From: Cherax quadricarinatus
Taxonomy: Eukaryota > Arthropoda > Malacostraca > Decapoda > Parastacidae
Direction of reading: 5' to 3'
DNA length: 64,000 nucleotides
Assembly: GCF_038502225.1 (NCBI RefSeq)
Contig: NC_091308.1
Span: 22,235,614-22,299,613 of the forward strand
Position numbers and translations under genes: made by a program. The notes below the pieces were generated by a model. The model did not search any database and was not told the origin of the DNA. It was given only the letters and a program-made list of their open reading frames with translations. Below are positions 19,719 through 29,317 of this stretch, piece by piece (position 1 is the first letter of the stretch; each line of letters opens with the position of its first letter).

Positions 19719-22643
19719 GTGGGAAGTCTGAATGTGCGTGGATGTTGTGCAAATGATAAGAAAGAGATGATTGTGGATGTTATGAATGAGAAGAAACTGG
19801 ATGTTCTGGATTTAAGTGAAACAAAGCTGAAGGGGGTGGGAGAGTTTCAATGGAGAGGAATAAATGGGATTAGGTCAGGGGTTTCAAAAAGAGTTAGAGC
19901 TAAAGAAGGAGTAGCAATAATGTTGAAGGATAAGCTATGGCAGGAAAAAGAGGGACTACAAATGTATAAATTCAAGGATTATGTGGAGTAAAATAAAGAT
20001 TGGATGTGAAAAGTGGGTTATAGTAAGCGTGTATGCACCTGGAGAAGAGAGAAGTGTAGAGGAGAGAGAGAGATTCTGGGAAATGTTGAGTGAATGCGTG
20101 GGGAGTTTTGAATCAAGTGTGAGAGTAATGGTGGTTGGGGATTTCAATGCTAAAGTGGGTAAAAATGTTATGGAGGGAGTAGTAGGTAAATTTGGGGTGC
20201 CAGGGGTAAATGTAAATGGGGAGCCTTTAATTGAGCTATGTGTAGAAAGAAATTTGGTAATAAGTAATACATATTTTATGAAAAAGAGGATAATTAAATA
20301 TACAAGGTATGATGTAGCACGTAATGAAAGTAGTTTGTTAGATTATGTATTGGTGGATAAAAGGTTGATGGGTAGGCTCCAGGATGTACATGTTTATAGA
20401 GGGGCAACTGATATATCGGATCATTATTTAGTTGTAGCTACAGTTAGAGTAAGAGGTAGATGGGAAAAGAGGAAGGTGGCAACAACAAGTAAGAGGGAGG
20501 TGAAAGTGTATAAACTAAGGGAGGAGGAAGTTCGGGTGAGATATAAGTGACTATTGGCAGAAACGTGGGCTAGTGCAAAGATGAGTAGTGGGGGGGTTGA
20601 AGAGGGTTGGAATAGTTTTAAAAATGCAGTATTAGAATGTGGGGCAGAAGTTTGTGGTTATAGGAGGGTGGGGGCAGGAGGAAAGAGGAGTGATTGGTGG
20701 AATGATGAAGTAAAGGGTGTGATAAAAGAGAAAAAGGTAGCTTACGAGAGGTTTTTACAAAGCAGAAGTGTTATAAGAAGAGCAGAGTATATGGAGAGTA
20801 AAAGAAAGGTGAAGAGAGTGGTGAGAGAGTGCAAAAGGAGAGCAGATGAAAGAGTGGGAGAGGCACTGTCAAGAAATTTTAATGAAAATAAGAAAAAATT
20901 TTGGAGTGAGTTAAACAAGTTAAGAAAGCCTAGGGAAAGTATGGATTTGTCAGTTAAAAACAGAGTAGGGAAGTTAGTAGATGGGGAGAGTGAGGTATTA
21001 GGTAGATGGCAAGAATATTTTGAGGAACTTTTAAATGTTGAGGAAGAAAGGGAGGCGGTAATTTCATGCACTGGCCAGGGAGGTATACCATCTTTTAGGA
21101 GTGAAGAAGAGCAGAATGTAAGTGTGGTGGAGGTACGTGGGGCATTACGTAGAATGAAAGGGGGTAAAGCAGCTGGAACTGACGGGATCATGACAGAAAT
21201 GTTAAAAGCAGGGGGGAATATAGTGTTGGAGTGGTTGGTACTTTTGTTTAATAAATGTATGAAAGAGGGGAAGGTACCTAGGGATTGGCAGAGAGCATGT
21301 ATAGTCCCTTTATATAAAGGGAAAGGGGACAAAAGAGATTGTAAAAATTATAGAGGAATAAGTTTACTGAGTATACCAGGAAAAGTATATGGTAGGGTTA
21401 TAATTGAAAGAATTAGAGGTAAGACAGAATGTAGGATTGCGGATGAGCAGGGAGGCTTCAGAGTGGGTAGGGGATGTGTAGATCAAGTGTTTACATTTAA
21501 GCATATATGTGAACAGTATTTAGATAAAGGTAGGGAAGTTTTTATTGCATTTATGGATTTAGAAAAGGCATATGATAGAGTGGATAGAGGAGCAATGTGG
21601 CAGATGTTGCAAGTATATGGAATAGGTGGTAAGTTACTAAATGCTGTAAAGAGCTTTTTTGAGGATAGTGAGGCTCAGGTTAGGGTGTGTAGAAGAGAGG
21701 GAGATTACTTCCCGGTAAAAGTAGGTCTTAGACAGGGATGTGTAATGTCACCATGGTTGTTTAATATATTTATAGATGGGGTTGTAAAAGAAGTAAATGT
21801 TAGGGTGTTCAGGAGAGGGGTGGGATTAAATTATGGGGAATCAAATTCAGAATGGAAATTGACACAGTTACTTTTTGCTGATGATACTGTGCTTATGGGA
21901 GATTCTAAAGAAAAATTGCAAAGGTTAGTGGATGAGTTTGAGAATGTGTGTAAAGGTAGAAAGTTGAAAGTGAACATAGAAAAGAGTAAGGTGATGAGGG
22001 TATGAAATGATTTAGATAAAGAAAAATTGGATATCAAATTGGGGAGGAGGAGTATGGAAGAAGTGAATGTTTTCAGATACTTGGGAGTTGACGTGTCGGC
22101 GGATGGATTTATGAAGGATGAGGTTAATCATAGAATTGATGAGGGAAAAAAGGTGAGTGGTGCGTTGAGGTATATGTGGAGTCAAAAAACGTTATCTATG
22201 GAGGCAAAGAAGGGAATGTATGAAGTATAGTAGTACCAACACTCTTATATGGATGTGAAGCTTGGGTGGTAAATGCAGCAGCGAGGAGATGGTTGGAGGC
22301 AGTGGAGATGTCCTGTCTAAGGGCAATGTGTGGTGTAAATATTATGCAGAAAATTCGGAGTGTGGAAATTAGGAAAAGGTGTGGAGTTAATAAAAGTATT
22401 AGTCAGAGGGCAGAAGAGGGGTTGTTGAGGTGGTTTGGTCATTTAGAGAGAATGGATCAAAGTAGAATGACATGGAAAGCATATAAATCTATAGGGGAAG
22501 GAAGGAGGGGTAGGGGTCGTCCTCGAAAGGGTTGGAAAGAGGGGGTAAAGAAGGTTTTGTGGGCGAGGGGCTTGGACTTCCAGCGAGCGTACATGAGCAT
22601 GTTAGATAGGAGTGAATGGAGACGAATGATACTTGGGACCTGA
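19719..22643 (+). pseudogene. RTE LINE polyprotein: AP endonuclease plus reverse transcriptase (copy F)
   Basis: The AP-endonuclease domain starts MGSLNVRGCCANDKKEM, with LSETKLKG, VVGDFNAKVG, LLDYVLVDKRL and TDISDHYLV holding the catalytic E, D, N and SDH residues. The RT domain is as in copy E, with LLFADDTVLMGDS. Four breaks disable it: a frame change near 19980 with TAA at 19989, TGA at 20548, TGA at 22003, and a one-base loss near 22226. Other residues are almost the same as in copy E, so it decayed recently. Confidence 0.92.
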
Positions 22644-23241
22644 CGATCTGTTGGAGTGTGAGCAGGGTAATATTTAGTGAAGGGATTCAGGGAAACCGGT
22701 TATTTTCATATAGTCGGACTTGAATCCTGGAAATGGGAAGTACAATGCCTGCACTTTAACCCTTTGACTGTTTCAGGCCCCTCTCTGAAACTGTCATTCT
22801 ATGTCGCCAAATATTCGAAAAAAAAAAATTATTTTTTCTTATGAAAATGTTAGGAATATTTTTAGTAGTGTTTTAAGCCTAAAAAAAAAATTTTGCCGTC
22901 AGTACTTACCGAGATATAGAGCCGCAAAGTTTGCAGAAAGTGATGTGCGTACGGCAACAGCGGCAACCGCTGCCCACCCGGTATTCTTTTATTTACTCTA
23001 ATTCAAAGGTTTCTTGCATTTTTCAATATTTTTCTGTTCCAGGTAACTTATGTGGCCTGTGAGACCAATGTAAGGTGCATTGTTCAAATATACACTCATT
23101 GTTTACAACACAATAACAGAACAAACTTTATCACTATTAGTTTGTGTACACACTTTGTTTACACAAACAAACAATACAAAACAATGTTTTTTACTATTGT
23201 TCCATAATATATATACATATGTACAGTCACTGAACACTTTG

Positions 23242-25479
23242 CTAGAACTGCTGCAGCTTGTGGAACTCTTTGAAACATGGGTATATGCAGAGGGGCACTT
23301 GACACTCCTCACACATAAAACGAGTGTCTCTGCGTGTTTGTGGGCGTTTTGTGGTATGTGTACATACATAACACCTCTTCTGAGCATTTTTCTTGGCAGT
23401 AGTAGGAGGCATTTGTATGGGGTAGTGATCACCAGGCCTCAAACGAGATGATGTCTGTGGGCGCTGGTCTATTGCAGGAGTTGCTCCTTGGTACTTTGCA
23501 ATTATTTGTTTGATTACTGACAGGCAAAATTCACCATATTTTGGTGTTTTGTTGGTCTTCAACTTGTATATGTTATAAGCATTTAGCACAGAGATATCAA
23601 CAAGATGGAAAAAAAGTTTTATATACCACTTATAACTCTTGCGTACACAGTCTGCAAACCCAATCTGCATGTCACATTTGTCCACTAAGCGCATATTGAG
23701 GTTGTAGTCCATGACAGCTGCAGGCTTTAGAATGGGTTCATTGGTCTCTCTGTTGTCCCTGCCACTGGGTACCATTTCATTTCTGTGAACTGATGTCAAC
23801 AATGTGACATCACGTTTGTCATGCCACCAAAATGCCATGATGTCATTGGCAGCAAAGGCTTGCACCTCACCTCTGCGAGTGCCAGCATTGAACCTTGGCA
23901 AATGTTTACGATTACCACGCACTGTGCCACACACGTCTGTCAAGTTCACTCGCAAGAAATCACTGAGTAAGGGGCTTGTGTACCAGTTATCAGTAAATAA
24001 CATATGCCCCTTACCAAGATATGGTTCCATCATTGTTCGAACCACATCACCAGAGATACCCAATAACTTCATGGTATCTCTCAAAGTATTACTGCCAGTG
24101 TACACAATTATATCCAAAACTAGACCACTTCTGCAATCACACAGTACAAATAGCTTTATACCAAAGTGTTTCCTCTTGCTTGGTATATATTGCTTGAATG
24201 AGAGTCTTCCTTTGAATAAAATCAAGGACTCATCAATAACAAGCTTCCTGAAGGGATAAAAATACATGCAGCACTTTTGTTTCAGGTACATAAACACATT
24301 TCTTATCTTATATAACCTGTCGCTTCTGTCAGGCCTGGTTTTGTCTGAAAAGTGCAACATATGTAACAGTATCAGGAAACGATTGACACCTATAATGTCA
24401 CTAAAACCTGGAGTTGAAATCAGGCGTTCTGTTGCCCAGTATGTGGTGACAGTGTGCTTATACACATGTGGCATAAGCATTATTGTGGCAAAAAACAGGT
24501 ACATCTCTGCCACAGTTGTCTCCTTCCACTTGTGTAGCTGTGATTTTGGTGAGAGAATTGTATTTGCCATGGTGTAATCACAGTATGTGTTTGTTTCCCT
24601 GACAATGATGTCCATCAGGGGTTCATCGAAGAATAACTCAAAGCAGTCCAGTTCACTGGCATTGTTCCCAAGTGGACAAGATGGCTTTATTCCACTTTGT
24701 GTTTCATCAAAGTCATGGGGACTGGGAACGAACTCGTCACCGTCCTGCCAATCCCAGATGCAGTCTGCTGGTGGGGTCTGGATATTGTACCGTGGTTGTG
24801 GTTGTGCAGGTTGTGGTTGTGCAGGTTGTGGTGGTGCAGGTTGTGGGAGTGTGGGGCAGGGTGAGGCTGGTTGTTGTGCTGCATCAGCAGCGTGGGTAGT
24901 AGCGTGGCCCGCTGATGGTGCCACATGGGCCGTGCCACCCTCACTATCACCACCACTGCCTCCTCCCTCACTGTCACCATTCATACCCATCGTTACAATA
25001 TCGTCATCTTCACTATCAGGTCGTGGTGTAGGGCCACGGGATGTGCTCCCAGAGTTTCTCCTTCCCCTTGGAACAACATATGAAACACTACCAGACCACA
25101 TGCTACGTCGTACATACTGCCTCTTCACTGGGGAATATTCACTCTCACTGTCACTAGAACTGCTTTCAATGACCTTGAAATCACTATCACTATCACTGCT
25201 ATCATCTGGGTGTTGTACACGACCAAATAGTTTCCTCTTTCGTCCTGGTACAGGCGAACGTGAACGTGAACAAGCCTGCACAGCACCAGAGGTGGAAGGT
25301 TGTGGGTCATCTGGGTTTTCATCACTAATTACATTATCCTGGGCACTTTTTCCGGTAACACTCACTTTAAAACCCTGGAATTCACTGTCACTGACATTTT
25401 CATCGCTGTTAGAGCTATCACTTGGGAACAAAAGACCTCCAATCCGCCGAGGAGTGAGGAACTTCTTACCGAGAGGCAT
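23242..25479 (-). CDS. piggyBac transposase (PGBD4-like), PB2
   Basis: 745 residues with no interruption, starting MPLGKKFLTPRRIGG. Residues 1-260 are low-complexity acidic, Ser-rich and Pro/Gln-rich, with a (PQPA)n run near 212-229. The DDE domain spans about 270-640, with D416 in VIDESLILFKG, D497 in FTDNWYTSPLL and D600/D603 in MRLVDKCDMQIGF; by alignment to known piggyBac proteins these are the catalytic acids. The C-terminal cysteine region has C703, C706, C723, C726, C731 and C735, as in the piggyBac cross-brace finger that binds the element ends. It is more like PB3 than PB1. Confidence 0.94.
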   Translation of the reverse strand: MPLGKKFLTPRRIGGLLFPSDSSNSDENVSDSEFQGFKVSVTGKSAQDNVISDENPDDPQPSTSGAVQACSRSRSPVPGRKRKLFGRVQHPDDSSDSDSDFKVIESSSSDSESEYSPVKRQYVRRSMWSGSVSYVVPRGRRNSGSTSRGPTPRPDSEDDDIVTMGMNGDSEGGGSGGDSEGGTAHVAPSAGHATTHAADAAQQPASPCPTLPQPAPPQPAQPQPAQPQPRYNIQTPPADCIWDWQDGDEFVPSPHDFDETQSGIKPSCPLGNNASELDCFELFFDEPLMDIIVRETNTYCDYTMANTILSPKSQLHKWKETTVAEMYLFFATIMLMPHVYKHTVTTYWATERLISTPGFSDIIGVNRFLILLHMLHFSDKTRPDRSDRLYKIRNVFMYLKQKCCMYFYPFRKLVIDESLILFKGRLSFKQYIPSKRKHFGIKLFVLCDCRSGLVLDIIVYTGSNTLRDTMKLLGISGDVVRTMMEPYLGKGHMLFTDNWYTSPLLSDFLRVNLTDVCGTVRGNRKHLPRFNAGTRRGEVQAFAANDIMAFWWHDKRDVTLLTSVHRNEMVPSGRDNRETNEPILKPAAVMDYNLNMRLVDKCDMQIGFADCVRKSYKWYIKLFFHLVDISVLNAYNIYKLKTNKTPKYGEFCLSVIKQIIAKYQGATPAIDQRPQTSSRLRPGDHYPIQMPPTTAKKNAQKRCYVCTHTTKRPQTRRDTRFMCEECQVPLCIYPCFKEFHKLQQF

Positions 25480-25631
25480 GGTGAAAATGGACTAACAACA
25501 TGGCGTTCCCACAATGCACCGCTGGGTCCCAGATTTTTTTCACAGGGTGCACACCGACCACTGAGACCCATTCTCTCTCGTGTAGGCCTACCAGGCCTTT
25601 GGCGCTTGATTTGAAGCCGCTAGAATTTGTG

Positions 25632-25677
25632 CATATAAATACGTCAGAAACATTGGCTCGTAAGACGTATTTATACG
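25632..25677. promoter_or_regulatory. paired TTTA/TAAA-type dyads at the PB2 right end
   Basis: CATATAAATACG at 25632-25643 and CGTATTTATACG at 25666-25677 start 34 bp apart and are in opposite orientation to each other. They occupy the same place as the GATC pair of PB1, between transposase start and terminus. Confidence 0.7.
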
Positions 25678-25914
25678 TCGGAAACAGTCAAAGGGTTAAA
25701 GGAGGGGTTTGGGATATTGGCAGTTTGGAGGGATATGTTGTGTATCTTTATACGTATATGCTTCTAAACTGTTGTATTCTGAGCACCTCTGCAAAAGCAG
25801 TGATAATGTGTGAGTGTGGTGAAAGTGTTGAATGATGATGAAAGTATTTTCTTTTTGGGGATTTTCTTTCTTTTTTGGGTCACCCTGCCTCGGTGGGAGA
25901 CGACCAACTTGTTG

Positions 25915-25930
<16 letters not shown>

Positions 25931-25978
<48 letters not shown>
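25931..25978. repeat. (TA)n microsatellite
   Basis: About 24 TA units at the tail of RTE copy F. The next Tigger (25979-26954) is inserted in it, and TA repeats resume on its far side (26955-26972). Confidence 0.95.
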
Positions 25979-25981
<3 letters not shown>

Positions 25982-26954
25982 TGGACCCCCGCATAACGAT
26001 GGCATCGCATAGCGATTTTTCCGCATAACGATTACTTTTATCGCAAAATTTTTGCCCCGCATACCGATTAAAAACCCGCATACCGATTTTCGTCCGAGAC
26101 GCGTCCAATGTGCCCTCACATGTGCCGGCCGTCCCATTGTTTACCAGCCAGCCTCCGCGGTAACATCCAAGCATACACTCGGAATATTTCGTATTATTAC
26201 AGTGTTTTCGGTGCTGTTTGTGGAAAATAAGTGACCATGGGCCCCAAGAAAGCTTCTAGTGCCAACCCTGTGGTAAAAAGGGTGGGAATTAGTATGGAAA
26301 TTAAGAAAGATTTTGAAGGGTTTGGGGCTAACCCTGAGAAGCCTATGCCAGTTGTGGAATCCATTGTGCCTACTTCAAAGATTAAGGAAATGTGTGCAGA
26401 GTGGGTTGAACTGCAAACCTTTATAGATGAAAATCACCCTGACACAGCTGTTGCAAGCCGTGCTTGTGACTATTTCAATGACAATGTTATGGCCCATTTT
26501 AGGAAAGTCTTGAAGGAACGGGAGGTACAGAGCTCTATGGACAGATTTGTTGTGCGACAGAGGTCCAGTGACTCTCAAGCTGGTCCTAGTGGCATTAAAA
26601 GAAGAAGGGAAGTAACCCCAGAAAAGGACTTGCTACCTCAAGTCTTAATGGAAGGGGATTCCCCTTCTAAACAGTAAGAAGATAATGCTCTCCCCTCCTC
26701 CCATCCCATCAATCATCACCAGATCTTCAATAAAAGTAAGTGTCATGTAATTGTGCATGCCTTTTTCAGTTTGTGTGTATTAAAATTAACATTTCATGTG
26801 GTAAAAAAAAATTTTTTTCATACTTTTGGGCGTCTTGCACGGATTAATTTTATTTCCATTATTTCTTATGGGGAAAATTGATTCGCATAACGATTATTTC
26901 GCATAACGATGAGCCCTCTTGCACGGATTAAAATCGTTAACCGGGGGTCCACTG
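25979..26954 (+). mobile_element. 976-bp Tigger derivative, copy 1
   Basis: Flanked by TA, with ends CAGTGGACCCCCGCATAACG and CGTTAACCGGGGGTCCACTG. Subterminal repeats of CGCATAACGAT type occur five times on the left (25990, 26006, 26022, 26058, 26077) and twice on the right (26884, 26900). It keeps an ORF of 146 codons but no catalytic domain. An oppositely oriented copy of the same length is at 27503-28478. Confidence 0.93.
26237..26677 (+). CDS. truncated Tigger protein, 146 aa (no DDE domain)
   Basis: From ATG 26237 in a strong Kozak context (gaccATGG). The first ten residues (MGPKKASSAN) are those of a Tigger transposase. They are joined to the C-terminal region (EIKKDFEGFGANPEKPMPVV, then FIDENHPDTAVASRA and RREVTPEKDLLPQVLMEG), so the HTH and DDE parts are missing. 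It cannot transpose DNA by itself. The frame is open here and in the 27503-28478 copy despite several differences, so expression as a small nuclear protein or repressor is possible but only inferred. Confidence 0.55.
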   Translation: MGPKKASSANPVVKRVGISMEIKKDFEGFGANPEKPMPVVESIVPTSKIKEMCAEWVELQTFIDENHPDTAVASRACDYFNDNVMAHFRKVLKEREVQSSMDRFVVRQRSSDSQAGPSGIKRRREVTPEKDLLPQVLMEGDSPSKQ

Positions 26955-27502
26955 TATATATATATATATATACATACATACATATTTTTTTTTTTTCAAC
27001 AAGTCGGCCGTCTCCCACCGAGGCAGGGTGACCCAAAAAAGAAAGAAAATCCCCAAAAAGAAAATACTTTCATCATCATTCAACACTTTCACCACACTCA
27101 CACATTATCACTGCTTTTGCAGAGGTGCTCAGAATACAACAATTTAGAAGCATATACATATAAAGATACACAACATATCCCTCCAAACTGCCAATATCCC
27201 AAACCCCTCCTTTAAAGTGCAGGCATTGTACTTCCCATTTCCAGGACTCAAGTCCGACTATATGAAAATAACCGGTTTCCCTGAATCCCTTCACTAAATA
27301 TTACCCTGCTCACCCAAGCTTCACATTCATATAAGAGTGTTGGTACTACTGTACTTTCATACATTCCCTTCTTTGCCTCCATAGATAACGTTTTTTGACT
27401 CCACATATACCTCAATGCACCACTCACCTTTTTTCCCTCATCAATTCTATGATTAACCTCATCCTTCATAAATCCATCCACCAACACGTCAACTCCCAAG
27501 TA

Positions 27503-28478
27503 CAGTGGACCCCCGGTTAACGATTTTAATCCGTGCAAGAGGGATAATTGTTATGCGAAATAATCGTTATGCGAATGAATTTTCCCCATAAGAAATAATG
27601 GAAATAAAATTAATCCGTGCAAGACGCCCAAAAGTATGAAAAAATTTTTTTTTTACCACATGAAATGTTAATTTTAATACACACAAACTGAAAAAGGCAT
27701 GCACAATTACATGACACTTACTTTTATTGAAGATCTGGTGATGATTGATGGGATGGGAGGAGGGGAGAGCATTATCTTCTTACTGTTTAGAAGGGGAATC
27801 CCCTTCCATTACGACTTGAGGTAGCAAGTCCTTTTCCGGGGTTACTTCCCTTCTTCTTTTAATGCCACTAGGACCAGCTTGAGAGTCACTGGACCTCTGT
27901 CGCACAACAAATCTGTCCATAGAGCTCTGTACCTCCCGTTCCTTTACGATTTGTATAAAATGGGCCACAACATTGTCATTGAAATAGTCACCAGCACGGC
28001 TTGCAACAGCTGTGTCAGGGTGATTTTCATCTATAAAGGTTTGCAGTTCAACCCACTGTGCACACATTTCCTTAATCTTTGAAGTAGGCACAATGGATTC
28101 CACAACTGGCATAGGCTTCTCAGGGTTAGCCCCAAACCCTTCAAAATCTTTCTTAATTTCCATACTAATTCTCACCCTTTTTACCACAGGGTTGGCACTA
28201 GAAGCTTTCTTGGGGCCCATGGTCACTTATTTTCCAGAAACAGCACCGAAAACACTGTAATAATACGAAATATTCCGAGTGTATGCTTGGATGTTACCGC
28301 GGAGGCTGGCTGGTAAACAATGGGACGGGCGGCACATGTGAGGGCACATTGGACGCGTCTCGGACGAAAATCGGTGAGCGGGTTTTTAATCGGTATGCGC
28401 GGCAAAAATTTTGCGATAAAAGTAAGCGGTATGCGGAAAAATCGCTATGTGATGCCATCGTTATGCGGGGGTCCACTG
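27503..28478 (-). mobile_element. 976-bp Tigger derivative, copy 2 (inverted)
   Basis: Flanked by TA at 27501-27502 and 28479-28480, inside RTE copy G; the RTE text reads actcccaagTA and TAtctgaaaacattc across it. Same length and structure as 25979-26954 but in the opposite orientation, so the two form a large inverted repeat with a 548-bp spacer. Confidence 0.93.
27780..28220 (-). CDS. truncated Tigger protein, 146 aa, second copy
   Basis: Same fusion as at 26237-26677, from ATG 28218-28220. It differs at several residues (for example FIQIVKERE for FRKVLKERE, and AGDYFNDNVVAHF for ACDYFNDNVMAHF) but has no stop. No catalytic domain is present. Confidence 0.55.
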   Translation of the reverse strand: MGPKKASSANPVVKRVRISMEIKKDFEGFGANPEKPMPVVESIVPTSKIKEMCAQWVELQTFIDENHPDTAVASRAGDYFNDNVVAHFIQIVKEREVQSSMDRFVVRQRSSDSQAGPSGIKRRREVTPEKDLLPQVVMEGDSPSKQ

Positions 28479-28764
28479 TATCTGAAAACATTCACTTCTT
28501 CCATACTCCTCCTCCCCAATTTGATATCCATTTTTTCTTTATCTAAATCATTTGATACCCTCATCACCTTACTCTTTTCTATGTTAACTTTCAACTTTCT
28601 ACCTTTACACACACTCCCAAACTCATCCACTAACCTTTGCAATTTTTCTGTAGAATCTGGGCTTCATGCTTTCATCCTAGTATGCATTAAAGCATGATAT
28701 ACTCTAAGTGATCCCTTATGAAGATATGTTTTTGAGTTTTAAAATAGGCTGTTTTATGCGTGTA

Positions 28765-28865
28765 CAGTGGAACCTCAGTTGTCAAATGCACTACCTGTCG
28801 AACAAATCGGTTTTTGAATGAGGAATTTGAGAAAAGTATATCCTGGTTTTTGTATGTTAGTTAGT
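28765..28865 (+). mobile_element. Tigger left-end fragment
   Basis: Starts CAGTGGAACCTCAGTTGTC after TA, like the left end of Tigger 1 at 4461, then has aacaaatcggtttttgaa. No right end is found nearby. The following 28868-28925 (gcactaggccagttgcatat) has a relative at about 38870-38925. Confidence 0.6.
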
Positions 28866-28956
28866 AACCATTTTGTCCTAGGCATATGTTAATTAGGCAC
28901 TAGGCCAGTTGCATATGCGTGTGTGCATGCGTGCATACGTGCATGCATGTGCGTGC

Positions 28957-28960
<4 letters not shown>

Positions 28961-29037
<77 letters not shown>

Positions 29038-29130
29038 CACCTAGTTGTACTCACCTATTTGTGGTTGCAGGGGTCAAGTCTTAGCTCCTGGCCCCGCCTC
29101 TTCGCCGATTGCTACTGGGTCCTCTCTCTC

Positions 29131-29192
<62 letters not shown>

Positions 29193-29240
29193 TGTGTGTT
29201 AGTTGTGTGTGTGTGTTAGTTGTGTGTGTGTGTGTGTGTG
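28961..29240. repeat. (GT)n microsatellites with a CR1 3' tail between them
   Basis: GT runs at 28961-29034 and about 29133-29240 enclose a 98-bp CR1 3' end (29035-29132: ctatttgtggttgcaggggt, then tcctggccccgcctcttcg), minus orientation and strongly 5' truncated. Cys/Val repeats in the translated frames are an artefact of GT repeats. Confidence 0.9.
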
Positions 29241-29317
29241 TACTCATTTGTACTCACCTATTTATGGTTGCAGGGGTCGAGTCACAGCTCCTGGCCCCGC
29301 CTCTTCGCTGATTGCTA

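Larger units (their letters stand above)
22760..25695 (-). mobile_element. piggyBac element PB2, 2,936 bp, apparently intact
   Basis: TTAA at 22756-22759 and 25696-25699; termini CCCTTTGACTGTTTC and GAAACAGTCAAAGGG. It sits in the 3' UTR of RTE copy F at the same TTAA used by M1 in another RTE copy. The left end contains a hairpin-forming pair (GACTGTTTCAG and CTGAAACTGTC, 22765-22797). It encodes one transposase on the minus strand. Confidence 0.95.
19580..25920 (+). mobile_element. near full-length RTE LINE (copy F), split by PB2
   Basis: It begins inside the 5' UTR (cctccataagccatgcgtg), contains the whole coding region (19719-22643) and its 3' UTR up to 22759, resumes at 25696 after the piggyBac PB2, and ends with an A-run near 25930. 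Excluding PB2 it is about 3.4 kb, the usual RTE size. It lies directly downstream of copy E in the same orientation. Confidence 0.88.
26985..28660 (-). pseudogene. RTE LINE, internally deleted (copy G)
   Basis: Minus-strand RTE with tail at 26985-26998 and 3' UTR to about 27314. A deletion of some 400 bp fuses the 3' UTR to the LLYECEAWV block. A Tigger is inserted at 27503-28478 in the sequence encoding FRYLGVDV. The RT block then continues (KLDIKLGRRSMEE-like, then QRLVDEFGSVCKGRKLKVNI) to 28660. It is truncated beyond that. Confidence 0.85.

Noticed and set aside
24587..25495. 302-codon plus-strand frame, with a similar 294-codon frame at 50599-51483
   Set aside because: Both lie antisense to the biased N-terminal half of the piggyBac transposases, and conservation follows from the sense strand. 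No known domain is visible.
28909..29311. Cys/Val repeat proteins
   Set aside because: Products of GT repeats.
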